Shown piece after piece: positions 24,562 through 33,990 of a stretch of DNA of 48,930 bases. Source of the stretch: Acidimicrobiia bacterium (lineage in GTDB: Bacteria > Actinomycetota > Acidimicrobiia > IMCC26256 > DASPTH01); the NCBI GenBank assembly GCA_040880805.1, contig JBBDHW010000059.1, positions 16,379 to 65,308 on the forward strand, written 5' to 3'. The translations under genes were made by a program, and so were the position numbers. How positions within the stretch are numbered: position 1 is the first letter of the stretch; every line of letters starts with the position of its first letter. Under the pieces are notes generated by a model. It searched no databases and had not been told where the DNA came from. It saw nothing but the letters and a program-made list of their open reading frames with translations.

Positions 24562-24578
24562 AGCGCTACTTTAGCGCT
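24562..24578 (-). promoter_or_regulatory. VapB operator and leaderless promoter
   Basis: AGCGCTA-CTT-TAGCGCT is a perfect 7-bp inverted repeat touching the vapB start codon. On the minus strand its centre reads TAAAGT, a -10-like element 6 nt before ATG 24561. Confidence 0.6.
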
Positions 24579-24623
24579 CCCCCCCGCTGCACATGCGCGC
24601 GCCGCTCGGCCGCTCGGTACTGC

Positions 24624-26267
24624 TCACGACGCGTCGCTCGCCCGTGTGAGGATGTCGCGGATCGAGAGGCGGTCGGGCTTCCCGCTCGCGAGCCACGGCA
24701 CCTCCTCGTCGCGCAGCAACACGAACTGGCGCGGCACCTTGTACGACGACAGCTCGGCCGCGAGGCGACGCCGCAGATCGTCGACGTCGAGCGCCGCCGG
24801 CCCGGCCGGCACGATGGCGGCCGCCACCTGTTCGCCGCGGTCGGCGTCGGGCACGCCCATGACGAACGCCTGCGCGACGTCGGGCTGCGCCTCGAGCACG
24901 AGCTCCACCTCGCGGGGAGACACGTTCGCGCCGTGCGTCTTGATCATCTCGGTGAGACGCCCGGTGAAGAACAGATAACCGTCGCGGAAGAAACCGCGGT
25001 CGCCGGTGTGATACCAGCCGTCGCGGTCGAACACCTCGTGACGCTCGCGCTTGTAGATCCGCGTCATCAGGCAGTACCCGCGCACGCAGATCTCGCCCTC
25101 CTCGCCGTCGGCGAGGTCGTCACCGGACACCGGATCGACGATCTTGTGCCCGATGAACGGCAGCGGCGCGCCCCATGATCCACGCAGCCGTTCCGGAAGC
25201 GGCGTAGCCAGCTCCTCCGGTGACGCGCCGGGACGCGCGAAACCTGTGTGCGGACCGACCGTCTCGGTCATCCCGAGCGAGTTGTGACGGAGTTCCGGAT
25301 CGCCGGCAGGCATCGTGAGCTGCGGGATCGCGCTCAGGTCGCGCGTCGCGAACGACGGATCGGCGCGGAGCCGCTGCGTGGTGTTCGCCCACGCGATGAC
25401 CATGGTGGCGCGCGTGCGCTCGATGAGCGCCAGTGCGGCCGCGGGATCGGGCCTCGGCTGACACACGATCGTGGCGCCGCTCTGGATCGCAGATCCGAGA
25501 TTTTGGAGCCCGCCCACCCAGAAGAACGGCTGCCCGACGAACACACAACCACCGGGCGGTGGTATGCCCGGGGTCGGCAGCGAGGTCTTGCGGAAGACTG
25601 CTCCCTGGGTGTGCACGACCGCCTTGGGTTCGCTCGTGGAACCGGACGTGAAGATCACCACCATCTCGTCGGCGGGGACGACCTCGTCCTCGACCGCGCC
25701 GAGCAGGTCGTCGGAGACGCGCACCAAAGGCTCGGATGACTCGCCGTCGGCCGGCGTCGCCCACGCGCGCGTGCGGTCCCCCAGCAACATGACCGACCGC
25801 AGATACGGCACCTTGGGAAGGAACAGCGAGCCGGCCTCGCTCGACGCCAGTCCCGGTATCGAGCGCTCGAGGAACTCGGCGTGATCGCGGCCGAACATCA
25901 CGCTCGGTGCCAGCAGCAGGTGGATGTCGCCCATCCGCAGCGCGCGACCCAACTCGCCCGGGGCATAGAGCGTGCTGAACGGCATCACCAGCGCGCCGAT
26001 CCGCGCCGCCGCGGCCCAGGCGACGACCCAGTCGTTGCCGACCGGGACGTGCATTCCCACCCGGGTCCCCTTGCCGACGCCCACGGCGAGGAGCCGCTTC
26101 GCCAGCTGCCGGGACCGTCGTTCGAGGTCGACGAAGGTCGTCGTCTCCTCGTCGGTGACGATGTACGGACGGTCGCCGAACAACTCGGCCGCGCGCCGGA
26201 CGACCACCGGCATCGTCGGTTGGTAGTCGAGCTCGGGCTGTTTCACGCCCGCATCATTATCCCCCAC
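24624..26267 (-). CDS. AMP-dependent acyl-CoA synthetase
   Basis: This 547-residue ANL-superfamily ligase has FTSGSTSEPKAVVH (AMP loop), WYHTGDRG, GRLTEMIKTHGANVSP and the terminal SGKPDR with its catalytic Lys. It activates a carboxylic acid, probably cyclic or medium-chain (it recalls cyclohexanecarboxylate ligases), but specificity is not readable. The start may be GTG 26267, 15 bp after the slipin stop, or GTG 26246. It is not close to the GTATAT-controlled cluster and has no such site. Confidence 0.85.
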   Translation of the reverse strand: MGDNDAGVKQPELDYQPTMPVVVRRAAELFGDRPYIVTDEETTTFVDLERRSRQLAKRLLAVGVGKGTRVGMHVPVGNDWVVAWAAAARIGALVMPFSTLYAPGELGRALRMGDIHLLLAPSVMFGRDHAEFLERSIPGLASSEAGSLFLPKVPYLRSVMLLGDRTRAWATPADGESSEPLVRVSDDLLGAVEDEVVPADEMVVIFTSGSTSEPKAVVHTQGAVFRKTSLPTPGIPPPGGCVFVGQPFFWVGGLQNLGSAIQSGATIVCQPRPDPAAALALIERTRATMVIAWANTTQRLRADPSFATRDLSAIPQLTMPAGDPELRHNSLGMTETVGPHTGFARPGASPEELATPLPERLRGSWGAPLPFIGHKIVDPVSGDDLADGEEGEICVRGYCLMTRIYKRERHEVFDRDGWYHTGDRGFFRDGYLFFTGRLTEMIKTHGANVSPREVELVLEAQPDVAQAFVMGVPDADRGEQVAAAIVPAGPAALDVDDLRRRLAAELSSYKVPRQFVLLRDEEVPWLASGKPDRLSIRDILTRASDAS

Positions 26268-26282
26268 CTCGTCGAGCGTCGG

Positions 26283-27110
26283 CTACGTGTCGGATACCTC
26301 GGAGCGGCCCTTGTTGCCGAGATCCTCGGTGTCGGCCCCTCCTTGGGATGCTGAGGGTTGGGTCTCGTCGAGAGGTACGCGTCCCGGCACGCTCGCACGC
26401 TCGCCTCCTATGAACTGGGAGAGGGCGCGCAGACTGTCGAGGAATTGGGCGGGGAAGATGATCGTCGAGTTCTTCTCGATCGCGATCTCGGCCAGCACCT
26501 GCAGATTGCGCAGCTGCAGGGCGATCGGGTGAGCCAAGATGACGTCGGCTGCTTCCGCCAGCTTGCCGACGCTGAGCGCCTCACCTTCCGCGGCGATGAT
26601 CTTGGCGCGCTTCTCGCGTTCCGCCTCAGCCTCTCGAGCCATCGCCCGTTTCATCGACTCCGGCAGCTCGATATCTTTGAGTTCCACCAACTGCACGAAG
26701 ACTCCCCAACGTTCGCTCGTCACATCCAAGATGTTCTTGATCGACTCGTTGAGCGTCTCTGTCTGGCTGAGCACCTGATCGAGACTCGAACGCCCGACCA
26801 CGTTGCGCACAGTCGTCTGCGCGATCTGATCGATCGCCACCTCCACGTTCTCGATCTCGACAATGGACTTCACCGGATCGACCCGCCGGTAGTAAGCAAC
26901 CGCGGCCACCCCGATCGACACGTTGTCTTTCGTGATGATCTGCTGAGACTGGATCGGCTTGGTCACGGTCCTCAGCGTCACCTTCTGCATCCGATCCACC
27001 AGCGGAATCATGAACCGCATCCCCGGATCACGGACGTTGCGGATCTTGCCCAGCCGAAACACGACACCCCGCTGATACTGACGAACGATCGCAACACCAA
27101 GACTGGCCAT
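26283..27110 (-). CDS. Slipin/stomatin-like SPFH protein without membrane anchor
   Basis: This 275-residue SPFH-domain protein has [46 protein letters not shown] and a charged helix [20 protein letters not shown]. Slipins scaffold membranes and often recruit FtsH-type or NfeD proteases. The usual N-terminal hydrophobic hairpin is absent: translation starts at ATG 27110 with GGAGG 6 nt upstream and an in-frame TGA at 27123-27125. It lies 15 bp before the acyl-CoA synthetase on the same strand. The loss of the anchor is real in this sequence unless there is a frame error. Confidence 0.85.
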   Translation of the reverse strand: MASLGVAIVRQYQRGVVFRLGKIRNVRDPGMRFMIPLVDRMQKVTLRTVTKPIQSQQIITKDNVSIGVAAVAYYRRVDPVKSIVEIENVEVAIDQIAQTTVRNVVGRSSLDQVLSQTETLNESIKNILDVTSERWGVFVQLVELKDIELPESMKRAMAREAEAEREKRAKIIAAEGEALSVGKLAEAADVILAHPIALQLRNLQVLAEIAIEKNSTIIFPAQFLDSLRALSQFIGGERASVPGRVPLDETQPSASQGGADTEDLGNKGRSEVSDT

Positions 27111-27295
27111 GTAGAGCCTCCGTCACCGGCCGACTTCTCGGTCATCAGCTCGTCCCCGACGCTCGTCCCGGCAGCATGCACCGCCACACCGCGCGAGAGC
27201 AGAGGCCGAAGTCCCATCATGCGTCGAGGGACCTTTGCCTCTCCCACGCGGTTGCTCCGTTTCGTACGTTGACTGCGACCCGTTGGAGGTGAGTG

Positions 27296-27829
27296 ATGAG
27301 TCGAACAACACCGCCAGACCCACCCGACGACCTCGCGACGTCTGGCCGCGAACGGCCCGAGGAGATCGAGCTGCTGGGCGACGGGGAAGAGATCGACGCC
27401 ACGGAGAAGGGCTGGGCGCCGGGTGAGCCGTCTCCCGGCGAGCCGCTCGACGAAATTCTGCACGTGCATCCACTGACCGAGACCGAGCCCCCGGCCGATC
27501 TTCTCGAGATCCCCGAAGACGGCTTGGAGCTCCCGCAGCCCGACGAGGTCGAGGAGGTCGAGGAGGTGGAGGAGCTGGAGACGACGCTCGAGGCCACCCT
27601 TCCGCGCACGGTTCTCGCCGGTCACGACCTCGAGACGCGCTACGAGGAGTTCGATGAGGAAGGCGCCGCCCTGGCGGCGCTGCAGCGCCCCACCGCGCCC
27701 GGAGCACCGGATGAGTTCGTGTGCTCTCGCTGCTATCTCCGAAAGGATCGGGCGCAGCTCGCCGACCCGAAGCTCCGCGTCTGTCGTGATTGCGCGGAGC
27801 TTGGGTCTCGGCGACCGGAGACGGCGTGA
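27296..27829 (+). CDS. DUF4193 family zinc-ribbon protein
   Basis: This 177-residue acidic protein ends in the actinobacterial DUF4193 domain: FVCSRCYLRKDRAQLA, then RVCRDCAELG, which gives two CxxC knuckles for Zn. The first 130 residues are Glu- and Pro-rich, with EEVEEVEEVEELE, so probably disordered. GGAGGT precedes ATG 27296. Members are associated with transcription or RNA polymerase by conjecture only. It is divergent from the slipin. Confidence 0.85.
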   Translation: MSRTTPPDPPDDLATSGRERPEEIELLGDGEEIDATEKGWAPGEPSPGEPLDEILHVHPLTETEPPADLLEIPEDGLELPQPDEVEEVEEVEELETTLEATLPRTVLAGHDLETRYEEFDEEGAALAALQRPTAPGAPDEFVCSRCYLRKDRAQLADPKLRVCRDCAELGSRRPETA

Positions 27830-27852
27830 CGCGACGGTCCTGAAGGTCGGGG

Positions 27853-28000
27853 ACTCGAGTGGGCGGTGCCGGCCGGGTAGAAGACCGACTCGTGACCATC
27901 GTCCCAGCGCACGACGTAGTGCTCGTGACCGGGCTCGCCGCGCACCTCCAAGACGGTCCCTCGTCTCGGTGGTACGCCCACTTCGGATCACCGCGACAAC
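27853..28000 (-). pseudogene. Decayed second copy of a DUF1918 gene
   Basis: The minus strand codes GVPPRRGTVLEVRGEPGHEHYVVRWDDGHESVF (shown here as motif blocks GVPPRR, EVRGEPG, YVVRWDDGHE), closely matching the intact DUF1918 protein at 31086. The N-terminal part is missing, and the upstream GTTGTCG match is shifted by one base behind a TGA at 27988. The C-terminus runs on into the opposite strand of the DUF4193 gene. It lies just downstream of ftsH. Confidence 0.7.
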
Positions 28001-28025
28001 CGCGCCAGGGCGGTCCGAGCGAGCT

Positions 28026-30080
28026 TCAGGACGGGCGGTGGTTCACCGAAGACCTGACCTGGTCGCGTTGGTCGTGCGCGGCCCGCGGCAGGCCGGCGGC
28101 ATCGTAGGCTTCGGCCTCTTCGAGCGTCTCCGCGTCGAGGAGGCGTTCGGCGAGCCGGTCGAGATTCTCTCGGTGGGCGCGGAGCGTCTCGATCGCATCC
28201 GTGTAGCACTCGTCGATGATGCGGCGGACCTCGACGTCGACGATCTCGCGCGTGGCCGGTGCAGGACCGTTGCCGTCGAAGACGAACTGCTCCTGCCCGG
28301 GCGGCGGAAGCATGCTGACGGGACCGATCGCCGGCGACATGCCCCAGCGCCCGACCATCTGGCGGGCGATCGCGGTCACGATGTCCAGGTCGGCCTCGGC
28401 GCCGGTGGTGAAGTCGTCGAAGACGAGTTCCTCTGCGGCCCGCCCGCCGAGCGCGCCGGTGATCCGACCGCGCAAGTAGCTCGCCGAGTATCCGTACCGA
28501 TCAGCTTCGGGAGTCTGCAAAGTCGCGCCGAGCGCCTGGCCGCGCGGGATGATCGAGACTTTGCGTACCGGGTCGGCCCCGGTTGTCAGCATGCCGAGCA
28601 GCGCGTGACCCGACTCGTGGTACGCGGTCCGTCTCTTCTCCTCGGGCGAGATCATGATCTTGCGTGCGGTCCCGAGCACGATCCGTTCGAGTGCGTCGGC
28701 GAAGTCGGCGCTCTCGACCTTCTCGTGATGGAGCCGGGCAGCCAGCAGGGCGGCCTCGTTGACGAGGTTCTTGAGTTCGGCACCGACCATGCCGGACGTC
28801 GTGGACGCAACGCGGTCGAGCGATACCGAGGCGGCCAGCGGAACATCGCGAGTGTGCACCTCGAGGATGCGTCGCCGGCCTTCGCGGTCGGGTGGGTTCA
28901 CGACGATGCGTCGGTCGAACCTCCCCGCCCGGAGGAGGGCCGGGTCGAGGATCTCGGGCCGGTTGGTGGCAGCCAGCACGACCACACCCTCGTTGCCGGT
29001 GAATCCGTCCATCTCGGTGAGGATCTGGTTGAGCGTCTGCTCGCGCTCGTCGTGCCCGCTGAAGTTGATCGCCCCGCCACGAGCCCGGCCGATCGCGTCG
29101 AGCTCGTCGATGAAGATGATCGACGGTGCGACCTTCTTTGCCTGCTCGAAGAGGTCGCGCACCCGGCTCGCGCCGACGCCGACGATCATCTCGATGAACT
29201 CCGACGCGGAGATCGACAGGAACGGTACCGCCGCTTCGCCCGCGACGGCCCGAGCGAGCAGCGTCTTCCCGGTACCCGGAGCACCGGTGAGGAGCACACC
29301 CCGGGGGATCTGCGCGCCGAGCCGGCGGAACCGATCCGGATCCCTGAGGAACTCGACGATCTCCATGACTTCGGCCTTCACCTCGTCGATTCCGGCAACG
29401 TCTTCGAAGGTCGTCCGGCGGCTCGTTTCCGGCTCGTACAGGCGCGCGCGTGAGCGCCCGAAGCCGCCGAGCCCGGCGCCCGCCGCCGCCATCCCGCGAC
29501 GGAAGAACCACACGAGCAGGCCGATGATCAACAGCGTCGGTGCGAAGGCGAACACGATCGCGGTCCACGAGGATCCGGTCGAGGGCGGCTCGGCCGTGAC
29601 CTTCACCCCGCTGTCCAAGAGCTGTTGCACGAGACGGTCGTTGGAGAACGCGGGACGCTCGGTCTCGAAGTCCGTCACCTTGGTGGCGGACTTGCTCTTC
29701 GCCGGGTAGGGGACCTTGTGCTCGAACGTGCCGGTGATCGAGTCACCGGTGGTGGTGACCTCCGACACGTTGTGCGCAACCACCTGCTGGTGGAAGAAGG
29801 AGTAGGAGACCGTCGTCCGGGGTGTCGTGCCGCCGCCGACGAGCCACGACACGATGAGCCAGTTCACGATGAGCAGAAGGATCAGGGGCAACCACAGGCG
29901 GCGCAGGACCTCTTTCCAGTGGGGCCGCCGGTGCCCGTCCTCGCCCTCGTCGTGATCCTCGGGCATTCCCTCCACGCGCCACGGCTTCGACCGACCGTGG
30001 TGCCGGTTGCCTTCGGACGACGAGGACGGCTGCCGCGAAGGAGCAGGCGGCTGATCCGATCCGTTCGATGCGGCGGTCAT
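28026..30080 (-). CDS. ftsH: FtsH-type ATP-dependent zinc metalloprotease
   Basis: This 684-residue membrane AAA protease has TM1 at 63-80, a periplasmic segment, TM2 at 172-193, and Walker A GAPGTGKT (266-273). The Walker [10 protein letters not shown] follows, with the second region of homology [18 protein letters not shown]. The protease Zn site is HESGH (488-492). It degrades misfolded membrane and regulatory proteins. The N-terminal 50 residues are polar and variable; ATG 30080 is chosen, but its RBS is weak. It is divergent from a UspA gene, with a DosR-like palindrome in between, and may be a stress-specific second FtsH. Confidence 0.85.
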   Translation of the reverse strand: MTAASNGSDQPPAPSRQPSSSSEGNRHHGRSKPWRVEGMPEDHDEGEDGHRRPHWKEVLRRLWLPLILLLIVNWLIVSWLVGGGTTPRTTVSYSFFHQQVVAHNVSEVTTTGDSITGTFEHKVPYPAKSKSATKVTDFETERPAFSNDRLVQQLLDSGVKVTAEPPSTGSSWTAIVFAFAPTLLIIGLLVWFFRRGMAAAGAGLGGFGRSRARLYEPETSRRTTFEDVAGIDEVKAEVMEIVEFLRDPDRFRRLGAQIPRGVLLTGAPGTGKTLLARAVAGEAAVPFLSISASEFIEMIVGVGASRVRDLFEQAKKVAPSIIFIDELDAIGRARGGAINFSGHDEREQTLNQILTEMDGFTGNEGVVVLAATNRPEILDPALLRAGRFDRRIVVNPPDREGRRRILEVHTRDVPLAASVSLDRVASTTSGMVGAELKNLVNEAALLAARLHHEKVESADFADALERIVLGTARKIMISPEEKRRTAYHESGHALLGMLTTGADPVRKVSIIPRGQALGATLQTPEADRYGYSASYLRGRITGALGGRAAEELVFDDFTTGAEADLDIVTAIARQMVGRWGMSPAIGPVSMLPPPGQEQFVFDGNGPAPATREIVDVEVRRIIDECYTDAIETLRAHRENLDRLAERLLDAETLEEAEAYDAAGLPRAAHDQRDQVRSSVNHRPS

Positions 30081-30118
30081 CGGATCAACATGCTCGCGGG
30101 CCGGTGCTCCGAGGGGTA

Positions 30119-30132
30119 GGGGCGGAAGTCCT
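30119..30132. promoter_or_regulatory. DosR-like palindrome between ftsH and uspA
   Basis: GGGGCGGAAGTCCT matches the DosR core GGGACTWWAGTCCC at 10 of 14 positions. It lies 39 bp before ftsH and 94 bp before uspA. Confidence 0.35.
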
Positions 30133-30225
30133 TGTCGAGAACCGGTGCGAGTCGCGTCGAGACAGAATGCACGTGTGCCGGACGTACCAGTGCTCGACGA
30201 GCAGCGACAGCGGGAGGAAACAGGA

Positions 30226-30651
30226 ATGCAGCGAATCGTGGTCGGGGTCGACGGGTCGGAGAACGCCCGGCGTGCCTTGAGCTGGGCCGTGGAAGAGGCC
30301 CAACTACGGCAGGCCGGCGTCGAGGCGGTGCACGCGTGGGACCTCCCCATGCACGTCGGCTTCGGCGGTCCCGTCGCCATCGATCCGGCACCGTACGAAG
30401 AGGGCGCGCGCGCCCTCCTCGACGAGGAGATCGCCGCAGTCCCGGTCACGGGTCTCGCGGCTCCGATCACAAAGGTGGTCGTGCGGGGATCACCGGCCTG
30501 GGCACTGCTCGAGATCGCGAAGACCGCCGACCTGGTCGTCGTCGGTTCCCGCGGGCGGGGCGGTTTCGCGGGCCTGCTCCTGGGTTCGGTGAGTCAGCAG
30601 GTCGCGCAGCACGCCGGATGCCCGGTTGTGATCGTGCCCCACGCTCGCTGA
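30226..30651 (+). CDS. Universal stress protein, UspA family
   Basis: This 141-residue single-domain UspA protein begins RIVVGVDGSENA and ends in the ATP-binding motif GSRGRGGFAGLLLGSVS. The frame is open 27 codons upstream, but GGAGG before ATG 30226 and the conserved start fix the N-terminus. Mycobacterial relatives such as Rv2623 bind ATP and slow growth in hypoxia. It belongs to the stress island and is divergent from ftsH. Confidence 0.9.
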   Translation: MQRIVVGVDGSENARRALSWAVEEAQLRQAGVEAVHAWDLPMHVGFGGPVAIDPAPYEEGARALLDEEIAAVPVTGLAAPITKVVVRGSPAWALLEIAKTADLVVVGSRGRGGFAGLLLGSVSQQVAQHAGCPVVIVPHAR

Positions 30652-30826
30652 GTTGGTGAACGGGCGCCTGACTGAGGTCGAGGCGTGCCGGCGAACCGCA
30701 CCACGCGCGCGATGGCGGCAGGGATCGCGCGTGCGCTGTGGTCGCTCACGCAGCTCGCGGAGCTTCTCGACTGAGAGCTTCGGCCTACCATTCAAGGGCT
30801 GTGGGCTCCGCAGGGATGAAACGCAA

Positions 30827-30840
30827 GGGTCCGTAGGCGC
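30827..30840. promoter_or_regulatory. Weak DosR-like palindrome
   Basis: GGGTCCGTAGGCGC keeps 7 of the 8 outer positions of GGGxCxxxxGxCCC and lies 76 bp before a small membrane-protein frame. It is marginal on its own. Confidence 0.2.
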
Positions 30841-30915
30841 TTGGCCAAGGTCAAAGGGACGTACCGGCGCAGCGCGGGGGTCACGCAGCACTCCGGCGGT
30901 CTATGGGGACCACCC

Positions 30916-31035
30916 ATGAGCATTGTCGATGGCGGTCGCGATGAGCATCTCTCGCCTCGGCGCCGACTTCTGTTCATCGGTGTCTGCGCGGCGCTGTGCC
31001 TGGTAGCGGTTGCCGTGCTCCTCACAGCTCGCTGA
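30916..31035 (+). CDS. Small single-pass membrane protein
   Basis: This 39-residue frame has a charged N-terminus (GGRDEHLSPRRR) followed by one hydrophobic helix (LLFIGVCAALCLVAVAVLL). GGGGA lies 6 nt upstream of ATG 30916. The positive-inside pattern supports a real small membrane protein, but no family is recognised. Confidence 0.4.
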   Translation: MSIVDGGRDEHLSPRRRLLFIGVCAALCLVAVAVLLTAR

Positions 31036-31085
31036 ACTCAAACTGGGCCATGGTTCCAGATGTCCTCCCAATCCCGCGGTCGGCC

Positions 31086-31286
31086 TCACCCGGCGCCGGG
31101 GCCGGCCGGGTGGACCGCATGCGCGCTACTGCTCGGGAAGAAGACCGACTCGTGGCCGTCGGACCAGCGGACCAGATAGTGCTCCTCACCCGGTGCACCC
31201 CGTACCTCGAGGATCGTCGCACGCCGAGGCGGGACACCCACCTCGTTGCTGTCGACAACCAGCTCGTCACCCACTTCTGCATGCAT
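31086..31286 (-). CDS. DUF1918 protein (Rv0569-like)
   Basis: This 66-residue protein has the DUF1918 beta-barrel pattern: AEVGDELVV, GVPPRRATILEVRG and EHYLVRWSDGHESVFFP. The start ATG 31286 has GGAGG 7 nt upstream. The Mycobacterium tuberculosis homologue Rv0569 belongs to the DosR dormancy regulon and its biochemical role is unknown. A decayed copy sits at 27853. The island context agrees with a hypoxia or stress role. Confidence 0.85.
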   Translation of the reverse strand: MHAEVGDELVVDSNEVGVPPRRATILEVRGAPGEEHYLVRWSDGHESVFFPSSSAHAVHPAGPGAG

Positions 31287-31477
31287 CGTTTGCCTCCGTT
31301 CTCCGACGAATCGTCTGCCACGCCGCAGCGCTTGCCCAGGGCACAAGGACCCGGATCCGTACGGAACTGGGCTCACGGGGACTGATGCCGAGCAGCTGAC
31401 ACCGCCCGAACGGTGAGGTCTGGCGCGCGTTCGGCCACCCGCGTCCGGGTCCGCGTCCGGGTCTCGGAGCGAACGGC

Positions 31478-32539
31478 TCAGGTGATGGCCATCATGCGTT
31501 CGATCGCGAGCCGGGCACGGCTTGCGGTGGGCTCGGGCACGGTCACCTCGTACACGTCGTCACGCAGCGTCCGGTAGAGCTTGGGCAGCGTGATCGTCTT
31601 CATGTACTCGCAGATGGCGTCGTCCTTGAGCGGGATGAAGGTCTTGTCGGGCGCTTCCTTGCGCAGTCGGTGCAGCATGCCGACTTCGGTGCCGACGAGA
31701 TCGATCGGCGCGGAGCACTCGCGAGCGTGCTTCACCATGCCCCCCGTGCTGAGGATGAAAGTACGATCGGCAGGGAGCTCGCCTTCGGCGACTGCGAACA
31801 TGCACTGGCTCACGCACCCACACTCCGGATGCAAGAGAAGGTCTGCATCGGGATGCGCATCCATCAGCGAGGTGACGTCCTCGCTCCGAATCCCCGCGTG
31901 CACGTGGCATTCGCCGAGCCACAGGTGCAGCTTCCGACCCGCCATGTGCTCGATGTAGAGCCCGAGAAACATGTCGGGCAGGAACAGGATCTCCCGATCT
32001 TCCGGGATCGACCGGACGACCTTGACCGCGTTCGTCGACGTGCAGCAGTAGTCCGCTTCGGCTTTCACCGCCGCGTCCGTGTTCACGTAGGCGACCACGA
32101 CCGCGCCGGGATGGTCGGCCTTCCACGCCTGCACCTGTTCGACGGGTGCGGTCGCGGCGAGCGAGCAGCCCGCCTCGAGATCGGGGATGAGGACCCGCTT
32201 GTCGGGACACAGCAGCGCGGCGGTCTCGGCCATGAAATGCACCCCGCAGAACGCGATGAGAGACTTCTCGGTGGCCGCGGCCTGCTGCGAGAGCTGCAGC
32301 GAGTCGCCGACGAAGTCGGCGAGGTCCTGGATCTCCGGGATCTGATAGTTGTGCGCGAGGATCACCGCGTCGCGTTCGCGGCGCAATCGCTCGATCCCGT
32401 CGAGCAGTTCCGGCTCCGTCAGATTGCGAAGTTCCTCGTCGGCTTCGATCGCATCCGTCGCAGCCGTCTGCGCGACCGAAGACCTCGGCCGGGCAGGCGG
32501 CCGATAGTCGTGGCTGCCGTCGCGCTCGTTGTTGGCCAT
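31478..32539 (-). CDS. nadA: Quinolinate synthase A
   Basis: This 353-residue enzyme condenses iminoaspartate with dihydroxyacetone phosphate to quinolinate in NAD synthesis, using one [4Fe-4S] cluster. AHNYQIPEIQDLADFVGDS, VNTDAAVKAEADYCCTS, ECGCVSQC and STGGM are family motifs. Candidate cluster cysteines are visible in GCS, CCTS and ECGC. ATG 32539 has GGAGG 5 nt upstream. nadB and nadC are not nearby, so here nadA travels alone with dormancy genes. Confidence 0.9.
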   Translation of the reverse strand: MANNERDGSHDYRPPARPRSSVAQTAATDAIEADEELRNLTEPELLDGIERLRRERDAVILAHNYQIPEIQDLADFVGDSLQLSQQAAATEKSLIAFCGVHFMAETAALLCPDKRVLIPDLEAGCSLAATAPVEQVQAWKADHPGAVVVAYVNTDAAVKAEADYCCTSTNAVKVVRSIPEDREILFLPDMFLGLYIEHMAGRKLHLWLGECHVHAGIRSEDVTSLMDAHPDADLLLHPECGCVSQCMFAVAEGELPADRTFILSTGGMVKHARECSAPIDLVGTEVGMLHRLRKEAPDKTFIPLKDDAICEYMKTITLPKLYRTLRDDVYEVTVPEPTASRARLAIERMMAIT

Positions 32540-32594
32540 GACAACCTCCGCTCCGTCACAAAGCAAGTCTGCGGCACGATCGTCGGCTCAGCTA

Positions 32595-32608
32595 CGGCCG
32601 AAAGACCC
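32595..32608. promoter_or_regulatory. DosR-like palindrome upstream of nadA
   Basis: CGGCCGAAAGACCC matches the DosR core at 10 of 14 positions and ends 55 bp before the nadA start on the minus strand. Confidence 0.3.
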
Positions 32609-32638
32609 GATCGTGTCGGCGATCTCCGGCCGCCGCTC

Positions 32639-32926
32639 GTGATCGAGGAGCCCGACGTGGAGGTCGCGCACGCCGAGGGCGACGTCGTGCTCGAACGCGA
32701 CGACCATCCCGATGATGGCTGGTTTGTCGGCCCGACCGTTGTCGCTCTACGAGGCGCTCAACCTGTGGCCTGCTTCGTCCCCTGGGCCGATCGGGACTTT
32801 GGACCCTGGAGAGACGCGGCGGTCGCGTTGCACACTGTCGTCGTCGCGGTTGAGCGGTTGAGTAGCGCTTCAGCCTGGAGGCTCGATGAGCCGAGGCCAC
32901 CGCGGGCAGGCGCTGGGTCGAGATGA
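32639..32926 (+). CDS. Doubtful hypothetical protein
   Basis: A 95-codon frame from GTG 32639 encodes an acidic start (EEPDVEVAHAEGDVV) and then VALRGAQPVACFVPW. Wobble positions are GC-rich, but there is no RBS, no known family, and a strong DosR-like box lies inside it. It may be chance or a remnant. Confidence 0.25.
   Translation: MIEEPDVEVAHAEGDVVLERDDHPDDGWFVGPTVVALRGAQPVACFVPWADRDFGPWRDAAVALHTVVVAVERLSSASAWRLDEPRPPRAGAGSR
32793..32806. promoter_or_regulatory. Strong DosR-like palindrome
   Basis: GGGACTTTGGACCC matches GGGACTWWAGTCCC at 12 of 14 positions and is preceded by TC as in the longer box. It lies 213 bp before the PRPP synthetase start. Confidence 0.5.
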
Positions 32927-32949
32927 CGCTGCTACTTCCCCCCAGCAGC

Positions 32950-32963
32950 GGGATACTCGGCCC
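32950..32963. promoter_or_regulatory. Weak DosR-like palindrome before the PRPP synthetase
   Basis: GGGATACTCGGCCC matches the core at 9 of 14 positions and lies 56 bp before ATG 33020. Confidence 0.25.
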
Positions 32964-33019
32964 AGCCGCCGACACCGCGGCCGTCATCGACGGCGGCGAG
33001 CCCGAGCACGGAGGACGCG

Positions 33020-33958
33020 ATGGACCTCACGTTGGTGCCTGGAAGTGCGATTCCGAGACTCGGGGCGGCCATTGCCGCGGTGCTCGAGGCGGACGTTGCC
33101 GAGACGATCATCGAGCGCTTTCCCGACGGTGAATGCCATGTTGCGGTGCGTCACCCGATCCGCGGCGACGACGTCTACGTCGTTCAATCCACTGGTCCGC
33201 CCGTGGACGAGCACCTTGTGGAGCTCCTCATGCTCGTGGACGCGTGCTGGCGAGGCGGTGCCGGGCGGATCACTCTCGTCATCCCGTACTTCGGCTACGC
33301 ACGCCAGGATCGCCGCCGCGCAACCGGGGAGCCCGTGGCAGCGCGGGTCGTCGCCGATCTGATCGGGGCCGTTCGGGCCGACCGAGTGCTCACCGTCGAC
33401 CCCCACACGGCCGGCCTCGAAGCCCTCTTCGGGATTCCGGTCGAAGCAGTGAGCGCCGCTCCCCTACTGGCGTCAGGGCTCGCGACGCTCCTTCCTCTTG
33501 ATGCCGTCGTCGTCGCCCCAGACCTCGGCGCAGTCAAGCTCGCCGAGCGGTACGCCGCCCTGCTCGGTCGTCCGACGGTCATTGTCCGGAAGCGCCGCCT
33601 CTCGGGAAGCACGGTCCGCGTCGAGGAAGTCGTCGGTGACGTCGCGGGCCGCACTCCCGTGATTGTCGACGACATGATCACCACCGGTGCCACGATCTGC
33701 GCGGCAGCGCAGGCGGTGCGCGACCAGGGCGCTCATCCATCGCTCCTGGTGGCGGCGACGCACGGGGTGCTCGTGGGGCCGGCAGTCCAGCGCCTACGCG
33801 ACCTGCCGGTCGAACATCTCGTGGTGACCGACAGCTTGCCGTTGGCCGCGGACCTCCCGTTGCCGATCGACATCGTGAGCATCGATCGACTACTCGCGGA
33901 TGCGATCACCCGACTTCACAACGACAAGCCGCTCGACGATCTCGTGCCATACGCGTGA
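33020..33958 (+). CDS. prs: Ribose-phosphate pyrophosphokinase (PRPP synthetase)
   Basis: This 312-residue enzyme makes PRPP from ribose 5-phosphate and ATP. It shows RFPDGECHVAV, PYFGYARQDRR, the ATP/metal segment VDPHTAGLE and the PRPP loop IVDDMITTGATI. GGAGG is 5 nt before ATG 33020. It is shorter in motif spacing than the housekeeping form and is probably a second, stress-linked copy. The nearby phosphoribosyltransferase, PurC and NadA all use PRPP or lie in PRPP-linked pathways. Confidence 0.85.
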   Translation: MDLTLVPGSAIPRLGAAIAAVLEADVAETIIERFPDGECHVAVRHPIRGDDVYVVQSTGPPVDEHLVELLMLVDACWRGGAGRITLVIPYFGYARQDRRRATGEPVAARVVADLIGAVRADRVLTVDPHTAGLEALFGIPVEAVSAAPLLASGLATLLPLDAVVVAPDLGAVKLAERYAALLGRPTVIVRKRRLSGSTVRVEEVVGDVAGRTPVIVDDMITTGATICAAAQAVRDQGAHPSLLVAATHGVLVGPAVQRLRDLPVEHLVVTDSLPLAADLPLPIDIVSIDRLLADAITRLHNDKPLDDLVPYA

Positions 33959-33990
33959 GCCCGTCGATCCCGCGCTTGCACGCGTCACTG

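Larger units (their letters stand above)
32540..33019. other. Region between nadA and the PRPP synthetase gene
   Basis: This 480-bp stretch holds DosR-like palindromes at 32595, 32793 and 32950. It also holds one doubtful 95-codon frame (32639-32926) with no RBS that contains the best of these boxes. I favour a mostly regulatory role. Confidence 0.4.
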
